Notes under the pieces: model-generated
Told to the model about the DNA's origin: nothing
The model's database searches: none
What the model saw: the letters and a program-made list of their open reading frames with translations, nothing else
Assembly (NCBI GenBank): GCA_949752795.1
Contig: CATKHW010000008.1
Location: forward strand, 3,720,001-3,784,000
DNA: 64,000 nt
Origin: Hyperoodon ampullatus
Lineage: Eukaryota > Chordata > Mammalia > Artiodactyla > Ziphiidae
Direction of reading: 5' to 3'
Shown: positions 25,301-38,500 of the stretch, piece by piece
Layout: each line of letters begins with the position of its first letter
Numbering within the stretch: the first letter of the stretch is position 1
Made by a program: the position numbers and the translations under genes

Positions 25301-25339
25301 AATGCTCCATGACCCCTGCCATCACAATGTTCCACGGCC
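19338..25339. repeat. 24/25-bp satellite array, 19.3-25.3 kb
   Basis: Continuous monomers made of several words. One word has the shortened monomer GTCATAGCAAGCTCC (19,483). Irregular GAAATCAAAATGCTC blocks begin at 20,526, 21,466 and 22,849. Three words with a GCCATTTCATCACAATGCTA-type start lie at 21,228, 22,169 and 23,354. The 21.2 and 22.2 kb copies are about 0.94 kb apart, matching the distance between the irregular blocks at 20,526 and 21,466. No gene is seen. Confidence 0.94.
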
Positions 25340-28300
25340 TTGTCATCACAAGGCTCCATGACCCTTGTCATCACAATGCTCCAAGACCTCTGTAATCACA
25401 ATTCTCCATGGCACTTTTCATCTCAATGCTCCATGAACACTGTCATCAAAATGCACCATGCCCATCATCATAATGATTCATGCTATTGTCATCACAATGA
25501 AATCAAAATGCTCCATGTCCTCTGTCATCACAATGCTCCAAACCCTTCTTATCACAATGTTCCATAACACTTGTCATCACATGCCCCATGACGCTCATCA
25601 TCACAATGATGCAAGGTCTTCTCATCACAATGCTCCATGACCTTTGTCACCACAATGCTCATTACACTTGGTATCACAACGCTCGCTGACACTTGTCATC
25701 AGTATGCTCCTTGAACACTGTCATGACAAGGCTCCATGCCTCTTTCATCACAATGATCCATTCCCTTTTCATCACAATGCTCCAAGACCCCTGTTATCAC
25801 AATGGTCCGTGACTCCAGTCATCACAATGCTTCATGACATTTGTCATCACAATGGTCCATGACCTCGTCAAAGAAAGCTCTGTGACCATTGTGACCACAG
25901 TGCTCCATGAAATATTTATCACAATGCTCTGTGACCCTTGTCATCACAAAGTTCCATACCTTGTCCGCACAATGCTCCATGACCCTTGTCATCACAATGC
26001 ACGATGCGCGTGTCAGCACAATGCTCAAGAACACATGTCATCACAATGCACCATGCACTTGTCATCACAATGCTCCACATCCTTGTCATCAAAATGCTCC
26101 ATAAACCATGTCATCACAATGCTCCATGCACTTCTCCTGAAAATGCTTTCTCACCACTGATATCACAATGTTCCATCACTAGTCATCACAATACTCCCTC
26201 ACCCTTGTCATCACAATATTCCATGACCGCTGTAATCACAATTCTCCATGCCCTTGTCAACACAAAGCTCCATGACGCATGTCATCAGAATGCTCCATGG
26301 CCTTCTCATCACTATGCTCCATGCCCTTGTCATCACAATGCTCCAACACGCCTGTAATCACAATGCTCCATGCCCCTTTTCATCTCAATGCTCCATGAAC
26401 CCTGTCATCAAAATGCACCGTGCCCATCACCATAATATTTCATGCTATTATCATCACAATGAAATCAAAATGCTCAATGACCTCTCTCATCACAATGCAC
26501 CAAACCCTTCTGATCACAAAGTTCCATAACTCTTTTCATCACAATGCCCCATGACGCTGGTCATCACAATTATCCATGGTCTTCTCATCACAATGCTCCA
26601 TGATCTTTGTCATCACAATGCTCAATACACTTATCATCACAATGCTCCCTGACACTTGTCATCAGTATGCTCTTTGAACCCTGTCATGACAAGGCTCCAT
26701 GAATTTTTCATCACAATGATCCATTCCCTTTTCATCACAATGCTCCAAGACGCCTGTAATCACAATGCTCCATGTCCTTGTCATCACAAAGGTCCATGAC
26801 GAATGACATCAGAATTCTCCATTGCCTTCTCATCACAATGCTCCATGCCCTTCTAATCACATTGCTTCAAATCCCCTGTACAATCAAACTCCATGAACCT
26901 TTTCATCAGAATGTTCCATGCCCTTGTCATCACAATGCTCCATGACCCTTGTCATCGCAATGTTCCAAGCCCTTGTCATCAAAATGCTCCATTACCTTTG
27001 TCATCACAATCCTCCATGACACTTGGTATCACAATGCTCCATGCCATTGTCATCACAATGGACAATGACATATGTCATCACAATGCTCCCTGACATCTCT
27101 CTTCTCAATATTCCATGACCTTGTCATCACAATGTTCCATGCCCTTGTCATCAAAATGCGCCATGCCCACTGTCATCATAATAATCCATGAAACATGTCA
27201 GACCAATGTTCCATGCCCCTGTCATCCCAATACTCCATGCCCTTGTCATCACAATGCTCCATGACCCCTCTCATCACAATGCTCCGTGACTCCAGTCATC
27301 ACAATGCTTCATGACCTTTGTACTCACAATAGTCCACGCCCTCATCACACAAGGCTCTGTGACCTTTGTCACCACAATGCTCCATGCCCTTGTCATCTCA
27401 ATGCTCCATGCCCACTGTCATCACAATAATCCATGAAACTTGTCAGACTAATGTTCCATGCCCCTGTCATCACAGTGCTCCATGCCCTTGTCGTCACAAT
27501 GCTCCATGACCATTATCATCACAATGCTCCATGACTCCAGTCATCACAAAGATTCATGACCTTTGTCCTCACAATGGTCCATGCCCTCTTCACACAAGGC
27601 TCTGTGATATTTGTCACCACAATGCTCCAGGAAATTTTTATCACAATTCTCTCTGACCCTTGTCATCACAATGCTGCATGCCTTTGTCAGCACAATGCTC
27701 CTTGACATTTGTCATTAGTATGGACCTTGAACCCTGTCATGACAGGGCTCCATGCCTTTTTCATCACAGTGATCCATGGACTTTTCATCACAATGCTCCA
27801 AACCCCTGTAATAACAATGCTCCATGCCCTTGTCATCACAGAGCTTCATGACGTATGTCATCGGAATGCTCCATGGCTTTCTCAGCACAGTGCTCCATGC
27901 CCTTGTCATCACAATGCTCCAAGGCTCCTGAAATCACAATGCTCCATGCCCCTTTTCATCAGAATGCTCCATGACACTTGTCATCACAAGGTTCTATGGT
28001 CTTCTCATCACAATGCTCCATTACTTTTGTCATCACAATCCTCTATGACACTTGGCATCACAATGCTCCATGCCGTTTTCATCACAATGTACCACGACAT
28101 ATGTCATCACAGTGCTCCCTGACACCTGTCTTTACAATATTACATGACCTTGTCATAACAGTGCTCCATGCCCTTGTCATCACAAAGATCCATGACCCTT
28201 CTCATCGCAATGTTCCAAGCCCTTGTCATCAAAATGGTCCATTACGTTTGTCATCACAATCCTCCATGACACTTGGTATCACAATGCTCCATGCCATTGT

Positions 28301-31138
28301 CATCACAATGGACAATGACATATGTCATCACAATGCTCCCTGACACCTCCCTTCTCAATATTCCATGACCTTGTCATCACAATTTTCCATGCCCATGTCA
28401 TCAAAATGCGTCATGCCCACTGTCATCACATTATTCCATGAAACATGTCAGACCAATGTTCCATGCCCTTGTCATCACAATGCTCCATGACCCCTGTCAT
28501 CACAATGCTCCGTGACTCCAGTCATCACAATGCTTCATGACCTTTGTCCTCACAATGGTCCATGCCTTCGTCACACAAGGCTCTGTGACCTTTGTCACCA
28601 CAATGCTCCATGCCCTTGTCATCTCAATGCTCCATGCCCACTGTCATCACAATAATCCATGAAACATTTCAGACCAATGTTCCATGCCCCTGTCATCACA
28701 TTGCTCCATGCCCTTGTCATCACAATGCTCCATGACCCCTGTCATCACAGTGCTCCATGACTCCAGTCATTACAATGATTCATGACCATTCTCATCACAA
28801 TGGTCCATGCCCTCGTCACACAAGGCTCTGTGATCTTTGTCACCACAATGCTCCATGAAATTTTCATCACAATGCTCCATGACACTTGTCATCAAAATGC
28901 TCCATGCGCTTGTCAGCACAATGCTCCATGACACATGTCATCAAAATGTGCCATGCTCTTTTCATCACAGTGCTCCACATCCTTTTCATCACTATGCTCC
29001 ATAAAACTTGTCATCACAATGCTCCATGAACTTCTCATGAAAATGCTCTCTCACGACATATATCTCAGTGTTCCATCACTAGTCATCACAATACTCGCTC
29101 ACCCCTGTCATCACAATGTTCCATGACCACTGTTATCACAGTGCTACATGCCCTTATCATCACAATGCTCCATGACCCCTGACATCACAATGTTCCATAA
29201 CCCCTGTCATCAAAAGGTTCCATGACACTTTTCATCAATTTGCTACATGACCCTGTCATCACAATGCTCCCTGCCCTTCTCATCACAGTGCACCACGAAC
29301 TTGTCATCAAAATGCCCCTTGACCTTTGTCATCACACAGCTCCATGACCCTTGGCATCACAATGCTCCATGCCATTTCATCACAATGCTACATGAAAGCT
29401 CTCATCATATTGCTCCATGCCCTTGTCACCACAATGCTCCATGACGCTTGTCATCACAATGCTCGATACTCTTCTCATCACAATGCTCCATGCCCTTGTC
29501 ATTACAATCCTCCATGACACATGTATCACAGTGTTCCGTGCCCTATTCATCACAATATTCCATGCCGAATCTCATCACAATAATCCATGAAAATTTCAGT
29601 CAAATGTTCCATGCCCTTTTCATCACAATGCTCCATTACCCCTGTCATAACAATGCTCCATGACCCCTGCCATCACAATGTTCCACCTTCTTGGCTTCCA
29701 AGCCTACATGACCTTTGTCATCACGATGCAACAAGACCCCTGTAATCACAATGCTCCATGCCCTTGTCATCACAAAGATCCATGACACATGTCATCAGAA
29801 TGCTCCATGTCCTTCTCATCACAATGCTCCATGCCCTTGTCATCACAATGCTCCAAGACCCTTGTAATCACAATGCTCCATGCCCCTATTCTTCAGAATG
29901 CTCCAAGAGACTTGTCATCACAAGGCTCCATGGTCTTCTCATCACACTGCTCCAGGACCTTGTCATCACAATACTCCATTCCCTTGTCATCACAATGCTC
30001 CTTGACCACTGTCATCACAATACTCCATTAACATTTTCAGGCCAATGCTCCATGACCTTCTCATCACAATGCTCCATGACCCTTGTCATCACAATGTTCC
30101 AAGAACCCTGTAATCACAATGTTCCATGTCCTTGTCATCACAAAGCTCCATGACGCATGTCATCAGAATGCTCCTTTGCCTTCTCATCACAATGCTCCAT
30201 GCCCTTGTCATCACATTGCTTCAAATCCCCTGTAATCTCAATGCTCCATGCAACTTTTCATCAGAATGCTCCACGCCCTTGTCATCAGAATGCTACATGA
30301 CCCTTGTCATCGCAATGTTCCAAGCCCTTGTCATCAAAATGCTCCATTACATTTGTCATCACAATCCTCCATGACACTTGGTATCACAATGTTCCATGCC
30401 CTTGTCATCACAATGCGCCATGCCCACTGTCATCACAATAATCCATGAAACATGTCAGACCCATGCTCCATGCCCTTGTCATCACAATGCTCCATGAGGT
30501 ATGTCATCACAATGCTCCATGACTCCAGTCATCACAATGCTTCATGACATTTGTCCTCACAATGATCCATGCCCTCATCCCACAAGGCTCTGTGACCTTT
30601 GTCACTACAATGCTCCATGCCCTGGTCATCTCAATGCTCCAGGCGCACTGTCATCACAATAATCCATGAAATTTGTCAGACCAATGTTCCATGCCCCTGT
30701 CATCACATAGCTCCATGCCCTTATCATCACAATGCTCCATGATCCCTGACATCACAATGTTCCATAACCCCTGTCACAAAATGCTCCATGACCCATTTCA
30801 TCACAATGCTTCATGACCCCTGACATCACAATGTTCCATAACCACTGTCATCAAAATATTCCATGACCCTTTTCATCAAATTGCTCCATGACCCTGTCAT
30901 CACAATGCTCCCTGCCCTTCTCATCACAATGCACCACGCCCTTGTCATCAAAATGCCCCTTGACATTGGTCATCACAAAGCTCCATGACCCTTGGCATCA
31001 CAATGCTCCATGCCATTGTCATCACAATGTTCAATGAAATCTCTCATCACATTGCTCCATGCCCTTGTCATCACAATGCTCCATTACACCTGTCATAACA
31101 ATGCTCCATGACCCCTGCCATCACAATGTTCCACGGCC
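25340..31138. repeat. 24/25-bp satellite array, 25.3-31.1 kb
   Basis: Begins with a copy of the word that opens the 2.86-kb higher-order repeat: marker monomers at 25,340, 25,644, 25,986 and 26,248 have the same 304/342/262-bp spacing seen near 34.0 and 49.4 kb. Irregular blocks begin at 25,479 and 26,441. Further on come TCATCGCAATGTTCC words near 26,955, 28,203 and 30,310 and a GCCATTTCATCAC word at 29,371. No gene is seen. Confidence 0.94.
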
Positions 31139-33996
31139 TTGTCATCACAAGGCTCCATGACCCTTGTCATCACAATGATCCAAGACCTCTGTAATCACAA
31201 TTATCCATGCCACTTTTCATCTCAATGCTCCATGAACACTGTCATCACAATGCACCATGCCCATCATCATGATTCATGCTATTGTCATCACAATGAAATC
31301 AAAATGCTCCATGTCCTCTGTCATCACAATACTCCAAACCCTTCTGATCACAATGTTCCATAACACTTGTCATCACAGGCCCCATGACGCTCGTCATCAC
31401 AATGATGCAAGGTCTTCTCATCACAGTGATCCATGACCTTTGTCACCACAATGCTTAATACACTTGGCATCACAAAGCTCGCTGACACTTGTAATCACTA
31501 TGCTCCTTGAACACTGTCATGACAAGGCTCCATGCCTTTTTCATCACAATGATCCATTCCCTTTTCATCACGATGCTCCAAAACCCCTGTTATCAAAAAG
31601 CTCCGTGACTCCAGTCATCACAATGATTCATGACATTTGTCATCACAATGGTCCATGACCTCGTCACACAAAGCTCTGTGACCTTTGTCACCACAATGCT
31701 CCATGAAATTTTTATCACAATGCTCTGTGACCCTTGTCATCACAAAGCTCCATGCCTTGGTCAGCACAATGCTCCATGACCCTTGTCATCACAATGCTCG
31801 ATGCGCGTGTCAGCACAATGCTCCATAACCCATGTCATCACAATGCTCCACATACTTGTCATCAAAATGATCCATAGACCTTGTCACCACAATGCTCCAT
31901 GCACTTCTCCTCAAAATGCTTTCTCACCACTGATATCACAATATTCCATCAGTAGTCATCACAATACTCCCTCACCCCTGTCACCACAATATTCCATGAC
32001 CCCTGTAATCACAATTCTCCATGCCCTTGTCATCACAAAGCTCCATGGGGCATGTCATCAGAATGCTCCATGGCCTTCTCATCACAATGCTCCATGCCCT
32101 TGTCATCACAATGCTCCAACACCCATGTAATCACAATGCTCCATGCCCCTTTTCATCTCAATGCTCCATGAACCCTGTCATCACAATGCACCGTGCCCAT
32201 CACCATAATATTTCAAGCTATTTTCATCACAATGAAATCAAAATGCTCAATGACTTCTGTCATCACAATGCACCATACCCTTCTGGTCACAATGTTCCAT
32301 AACACTTGTCATCACAATACCCCATGACGCTGGTCATCACAGTTTTCCATGGTATTCTCATCACAATGCTACATGATCTTTGTCATCACAATGCTCAATA
32401 CACTTATCATCACAATGCTCCCTGACAGTTGTCATCAGTATGCTCCTTGATCCCTGTCATGACAAGGCTCCATGCATTTTTCATCACAATGATCCATTCC
32501 CTTTTCATCACAATGCTCCAAGCCCCCTGTAATCACAATGCTCTATGTCCTTGTCATCACAAAGCTCCATGACGCATGTCATCAGAATGATCCATTGCCT
32601 TCTCATCACAATGATTCATGCCCTTGTCATCACATTACTTCAAATACCCTGTAATCTCAATGCTCCAAGCACCTTTTCATCAGAATGCTCCATGCCCTTG
32701 TCATCACAATGCTTCATGACCCTTGTCATCGCAATGTTCCAAGCCCTTGTCATCAAAATGCTCCATTACCTTTGTCATCACAATCCTCCCTGACAATTGG
32801 TATCACAATGCTCCATGCCATTGTCATCACAATTGACAATGACATATGTCATCACAATGATCCCTGACACCTGTCTTCACAATACTCCATGACCTTGTCA
32901 TGACAATGTTCCATGCCCTTGTCATCACAATGCTCTGTGACTCCAGTCATCACAATGATTCATGACCTTTCTCAGCACAATGGTCCATGCCGTCGTCACA
33001 CAAGGCTCTGTGACCTTTGTCACCACAGTGCTCCATGCCCTTGTCATCTCAATGCTCCATGCCCACTGTCATCACAATAATCCATGAAACTTGTCAGACC
33101 AATGTTCCATGCCCCTGTCATCACATTGCTCCATGCCCTTGTCATCACAATGCTCCATGACCCCTGTCATCACAATGCTCTGTGACTCCAGTCATCACAA
33201 TGATTCATGACCTTTCTCATCACAATGGTCCATGCACTCGTCACACAAGGCTCTGTGATCTTTGTCACCACAATTCTCCATGAAATTTTAATCACAATGC
33301 TCTGTGTCCCTTGTCATCACAGTGCTCCATGCCTTTGTCTGCACAATGCTCCATGACACATGTCATCACAATGTGGATTGCTCTTTTCATCACAATGCTC
33401 CACATCCTTTTCATCGCTATGATCCATAAAACTTGTCATCACAATGCTCCATGCACTTCTCATCAAAATGCTCTCTCACCACATATATCACAATGTTCCA
33501 TCACTAGTCATCCCAATACTCGCTCACCCCTGTCATCAACATATTCCATGACCACTGTCATCACAGTGCTCCATGCCCTTATCATCACAATGCTCCATGA
33601 CCCCTGACATCACAATGTTCCATAACCCCTGTCACAAAATGCTCCATGACCCATTTCATCACAATGCTTCATGACCCACGACATCACAATGTTCCATAAC
33701 CACTGTCATCAAAATGTTCCATGACCATTTTATTTAAATTGCTCCATGACCCTGTCATCACAAGGCTCGCTGCCCTTCTCATCACATTGCACCACGCCCT
33801 TGTCATCAAAATGCCCCATGACATTTGTCATCACAAAGCTCCATGACACTTGGCATCACAATGCTCCATGCCATTGTCATCACAATGCTCAATGAAATCT
33901 TTCATCACATTGCTCTATGCCCTTGTCATCACAATTCTCCATTACACCTGTCATAACAATGCTCCATGACCCCTGCCATCACAATGTTCCACGGCC
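31139..33996. repeat. ~2.86-kb higher-order repeat, copy 1
   Basis: About 117 diverged monomers in a fixed order. The next copy starts at 33,997. The period is 2,858 bp before and 2,861 bp after a 3-base deletion in copy 1 next to CATCATCATGATTC. Irregular GAAATCAAAATGCTC blocks begin at 31,275 and 32,214 and correspond to 34,136 and 35,075 in copy 2. Many private monomer variants are shared, for example GCTGACACTTGTAATCA and CATGCACTTCTCCTCAAAATG. Confidence 0.85.
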
Positions 33997-36980
33997 TTGT
34001 CATCACAAGGCTCCATGACCCTTGTCATCACAATGATCCAAGACCTCTGTAATCACAATTATCCATGCCACTTTTCATCTCAATGCTCCATGAACACTGT
34101 CATCACAATGCACCATGCCCATCATCATAATGATTCCCGCTATTGTCATCACAATGAAATCAAAATGCTCCATGTCCTCTGTCATCACAATGCTCCAAAC
34201 CCTTCTGATCACAATGTTCCATAACACTTGTCATCACATGCCCCATGACGCTCGTCATCACAATGATACAAGGTCTTCTCATCACAATGCTCCATGACCT
34301 TTGTCACCACAATGCTCAATACACTTGGCATCACAATGTTCGCTGACACTTGTAATCAGTATGCTCCTTGAACACTGTCATGACAAGGCTCCATGCCTTT
34401 TTCATCACAATGATCCATTCCCTTTTCATCACAATGCTCCAAGACCCATGTTATCACAAAGCTCCGTGACTCCAGTCATCACAATGATTCATGACATTTG
34501 TCATCACAATGGTCCATGACCTTGTCACACAAAGCTCTGTGACATTTGTCACCACAATGCTCCATGAAATTTTTATCACAATGCTCTGTGACCCTTGTCA
34601 TCACAAAGCTCCATGCCTTGGTCAGCACAATGCTCCATGACCATTGTCATCACAATGCTCGATGCGCGTGTCAGCACAATGCTCCATAACCCATGTCATC
34701 ACAATGCTCCACATCCTTGTCATCAAAATGCTCCATAAACCTTGTCACCACAATTCTCCATGCACTTCTCCTCAAAATGCTTTCTCACCACTGATATCAC
34801 AATGTTCCATCACTAGTCATCACAATACTCCCTCACCCCTGTCACCACAATATTCCATGACCCCTGTAATCACAATTCTCCATGCCCTTTTCATAACAAA
34901 GCTCCATGGTGCATGTCATCAGAATGCTCCACGGTCTTCTCATCACAATGCTCCATGTCCTTGTCATCACAATGCTCCAACACCCCTGTAATCACAATGC
35001 TCCATGCCCCTTTTCATCTCAATGCTCCATGAACCCTGTCATCACAATGCACCGTGCCCATCACCATAATATTTCATGCTATTGTCATCACAATGAAATC
35101 AAAATGCTCAATGACCTCTGTCATCACAATGCACAAAACCCTTCTGATCACAATGTTCCATAACACTTGTCTTCAAAATGCCCCATGCCGCTGGTCATCA
35201 CAATTATCCATGGTCTTCTCATCACAATGCTCCATGATCTTTGTCATCACAATGCTCAATACACTTATCATCACAATGCTCCCTGACAGTTGTCATCAGT
35301 ATGCTCCTTGAACCCTGTCATGACAAGGCTCCATGCCATTTTCATCACAATGATCCATTCCGTTTTCATCACAATGCTCCAAGACCCCTGTATTCACAAT
35401 GCTCCATGTCCTTGTCATCACAAAGCTGCATGACGCATGTCATCAGAATGCTCCATTGCCTTCTCATCACAATTCTCCATGCCCCTGTCATCACATTGCT
35501 TCAAATCCCCTGTAATCTCAATGCTCCATGCAACATTTAATCCGAATGCTCCATGCCCTTGTCATCACAATGCTCCATGTCCCTTGTCATGGCAATGTTC
35601 CAAGCCCTTGTCATCAAAATGCTCCATTACCTTTGTCATCACAATCCTCCATGACACTTGGTATCACAATGCTCCATGCCATTGTCATCACAATGGACAA
35701 TGACATTTGTCATCACAATGCTCCCTGACACCTGTCTTCACAATACTCCATGACCTTGTCATCACAATGTTCCATGCCCTTGTCTTCACAATGCGCCATG
35801 CCCACTGTCATCACAATAATCCATGAAACATGTCAGACCAATGTTCCATGCCCCTGTCATCACAATGCTCCATGCCCTTGTCATCACAATGCTCCACGAC
35901 CCCTGTCATCACAATGCTCCGTGACTCCAATCATCACAATGCTTCATGACCTTTGTCCTCACAATGGTCCATGCCCTCGTCACACAAGGCTCTGTGACCT
36001 TTGTCACCACAATGCTCCATGCCCTTGTCATCTCAATGCTCCATGCCCACTGTCATCACAAAAATCCATGAAACATGTCAGACCAATGTTCCATGCCCCT
36101 GTCATCACATTGCTCCATGCCCTTGTCATCACAATGCTCCATGACCCCTGTCATCACAATGCACTGTGACTCCAGTCATCACAATGATTCATGACCTTTC
36201 TCCTCTCAATGGTCCATGCCCTCGTCACACAAGGCTCTGTGATCTTTGTCACCACAATGCTCCATGAAACTTTCATCACAATGCTCTGTGTCCCTTGTCA
36301 TCAAAATGCTCCGTGCAGTTGTCAGCACAATGCTCCATGACAAATGTCATCACAATGTGCCATTCTCTTTTCATCACAATGCTCCACATCCTTTTCATCT
36401 TTATGCTCCATAAAACTTGTCATCACAATGCTCCATGCACTTCTCATCAAAATGCTCTCTCACCACATATATCACAATGTTCCATCACTAGTCATCACAA
36501 TACACCCTCACCACTGTCAGCAAAATGTTCCATGACCACTGTCATCACAGTGCTCAATTCCCTTATCATCACAATGCTCCATCACCTATGACATCACAAT
36601 GTTCCATAACCCCTGTCACAGAATGCTCCTTGACCCATTTCATCACACTGCTTCATGACCCCTGACATCACAATGTTCCATAACCCCTGTCATCAAAGTA
36701 TTCCATGACCATTTTCATCAAATTGCTCCATGACCCTGTCATCACAATGCTCCCTGCCTTTCTCATCTCAATGCACAACACCCTTGTCATCAAAACGCCC
36801 CATGACATTTGTCATCACAAAGCTCCATGACCCTTGGCATCACAATGCTCCATGCCATTGTCATCACAATGCTCAGTGAAATCTCTCATCACATTTCTCC
36901 ATACCCTTTTCATCACAATGCTCCATTACACCTGTCATAACAATGTTCCATGACCCCTGCCATCACAATATTCCACGGAC
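33997..36980. repeat. ~2.86-kb higher-order repeat, copy 2
   Basis: Same monomer order as copy 1. It is about 120 bp longer overall (2,984 bp to the next start at 36,981), which equals about five monomers, so length change occurred in whole-monomer steps. Confidence 0.83.
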
Positions 36981-38500
36981 TTGTCAGCACAAGGCTCCAC
37001 GACCCTTGTCATCACAGTGCTCCAAGACCTCTGTAATCACAATTCTCCATGCCACTTTTCATCTCAGTGCTCCATGAACACTGTCATTACAATGCACCAG
37101 TCCCATCATCATAATGATTCATGCTATTGTCATCACAGTGAAATCAAAATGCTCCATGTCCTCTGTCATCACAATGCTCCAAACCCTTCTGATCACAATG
37201 TTCCATAACACTTGTCATCACTTGCCCCATGACGCTCGTCATCACAATTATGCAAGGTCTTCTCATCACAATGCTCCATGACCTTTGTCACCACAATGCT
37301 CAGTACACTTGTCATCACAATGCTCGCTGACACTTGTCATCAGTATGCTCCTTGAACACTGTCATGACAATGCTCCATGCCTTTTTCATCACAATGATCC
37401 ATTCCCTTTTCATCACAATGTTCCAAGACCCCTGTTTTCACAATGCTCCGTGACTCCAGTCATCACAATGCTTCATGACATTTGTCATCACAATGGTCCA
37501 TGACCTCATCACACAAAGCTCTATGACTTTGTCACCACAATGCTCCATGAAATTTTTATCACAATGCTCCGTGAACCTTGTCATCACAATGCTCGATGCG
37601 CGTGTCAGCACAATGCTCCATTACCCATGTCATCACAATGCACCATGCACTTGTCATCACAATGCTCCATGGCCTTCTCATCACAATGCTCCATGCCCTT
37701 GTCATCACAATGCTCCAACACCCCTGTAATCACAATGCTCCATGCCCCTTTACATCTCAATGCTCCATGAACCCTGTCATCACAATGCACCGTGCCCATC
37801 ACCATAATATTTCATGCTATTGTCATCACAATGAAATCAAAATGCTCAATGACCTCTGTCATCACAATGCACAAATCCCTTCTGATCACAATGTTCCATA
37901 ACACTAGTCATCACAATGCCCCTTGACGCTGGTCATCACAATTATCCATGGTCTTCTCATCACAATGCTCCATGATCTTTGTCATCACAATGCTCAATAC
38001 ACTTATCATCACAATGCTCCCTGACAGTTGTCATCAGTATGATCCTTGAACCCTGTCATGAAAAGGCTCCATGCATTTTTCCTCACAATGATCCATTCCC
38101 TTTTCATCACAATGCTCCAAGACCCTGTAATCACAATGCTCCATGTCCTTGTCATCACAAAGCTCCATGACGCATGTCATCAGAATGCTCCATTGCCTTC
38201 TCATCACAATGCTCCATTCCCTTGTAATCACATTGCTTCAAAACCACTGTAATCTCAATGTTCCATGCACATTTTCATCAGAATGCTCCATGCCCTTGTC
38301 ATCACAATGCTCCATGACCATTGTCATCGAAATGTTCCAAGCCCTTGTCATCAAAATGCTCCATTACCTTTGTCATCACAATCCTCCATGACACTTGGTA
38401 TCACAATGCTCCGTGCCATTGTCATCACAATGGACAATAACATATGTCATAACAATGCTCCCTGACACCTGTCTTCACAATACTCCATGACCTTGTCATC
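36981..38500. repeat. Higher-order repeat, partial copy 3 with internal deletion
   Basis: Starts like copies 1 and 2 and tracks them to about 38,465, then departs. The two irregular blocks begin at 37,120 and 37,813, only 693 bp apart instead of 939 bp. The difference is a 246-bp, roughly ten-monomer deletion near 37,665. There CATGCACTTGTCATCACAATG runs straight into CATGGCCTTCTCATC with the monomer phase kept. Confidence 0.8.
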
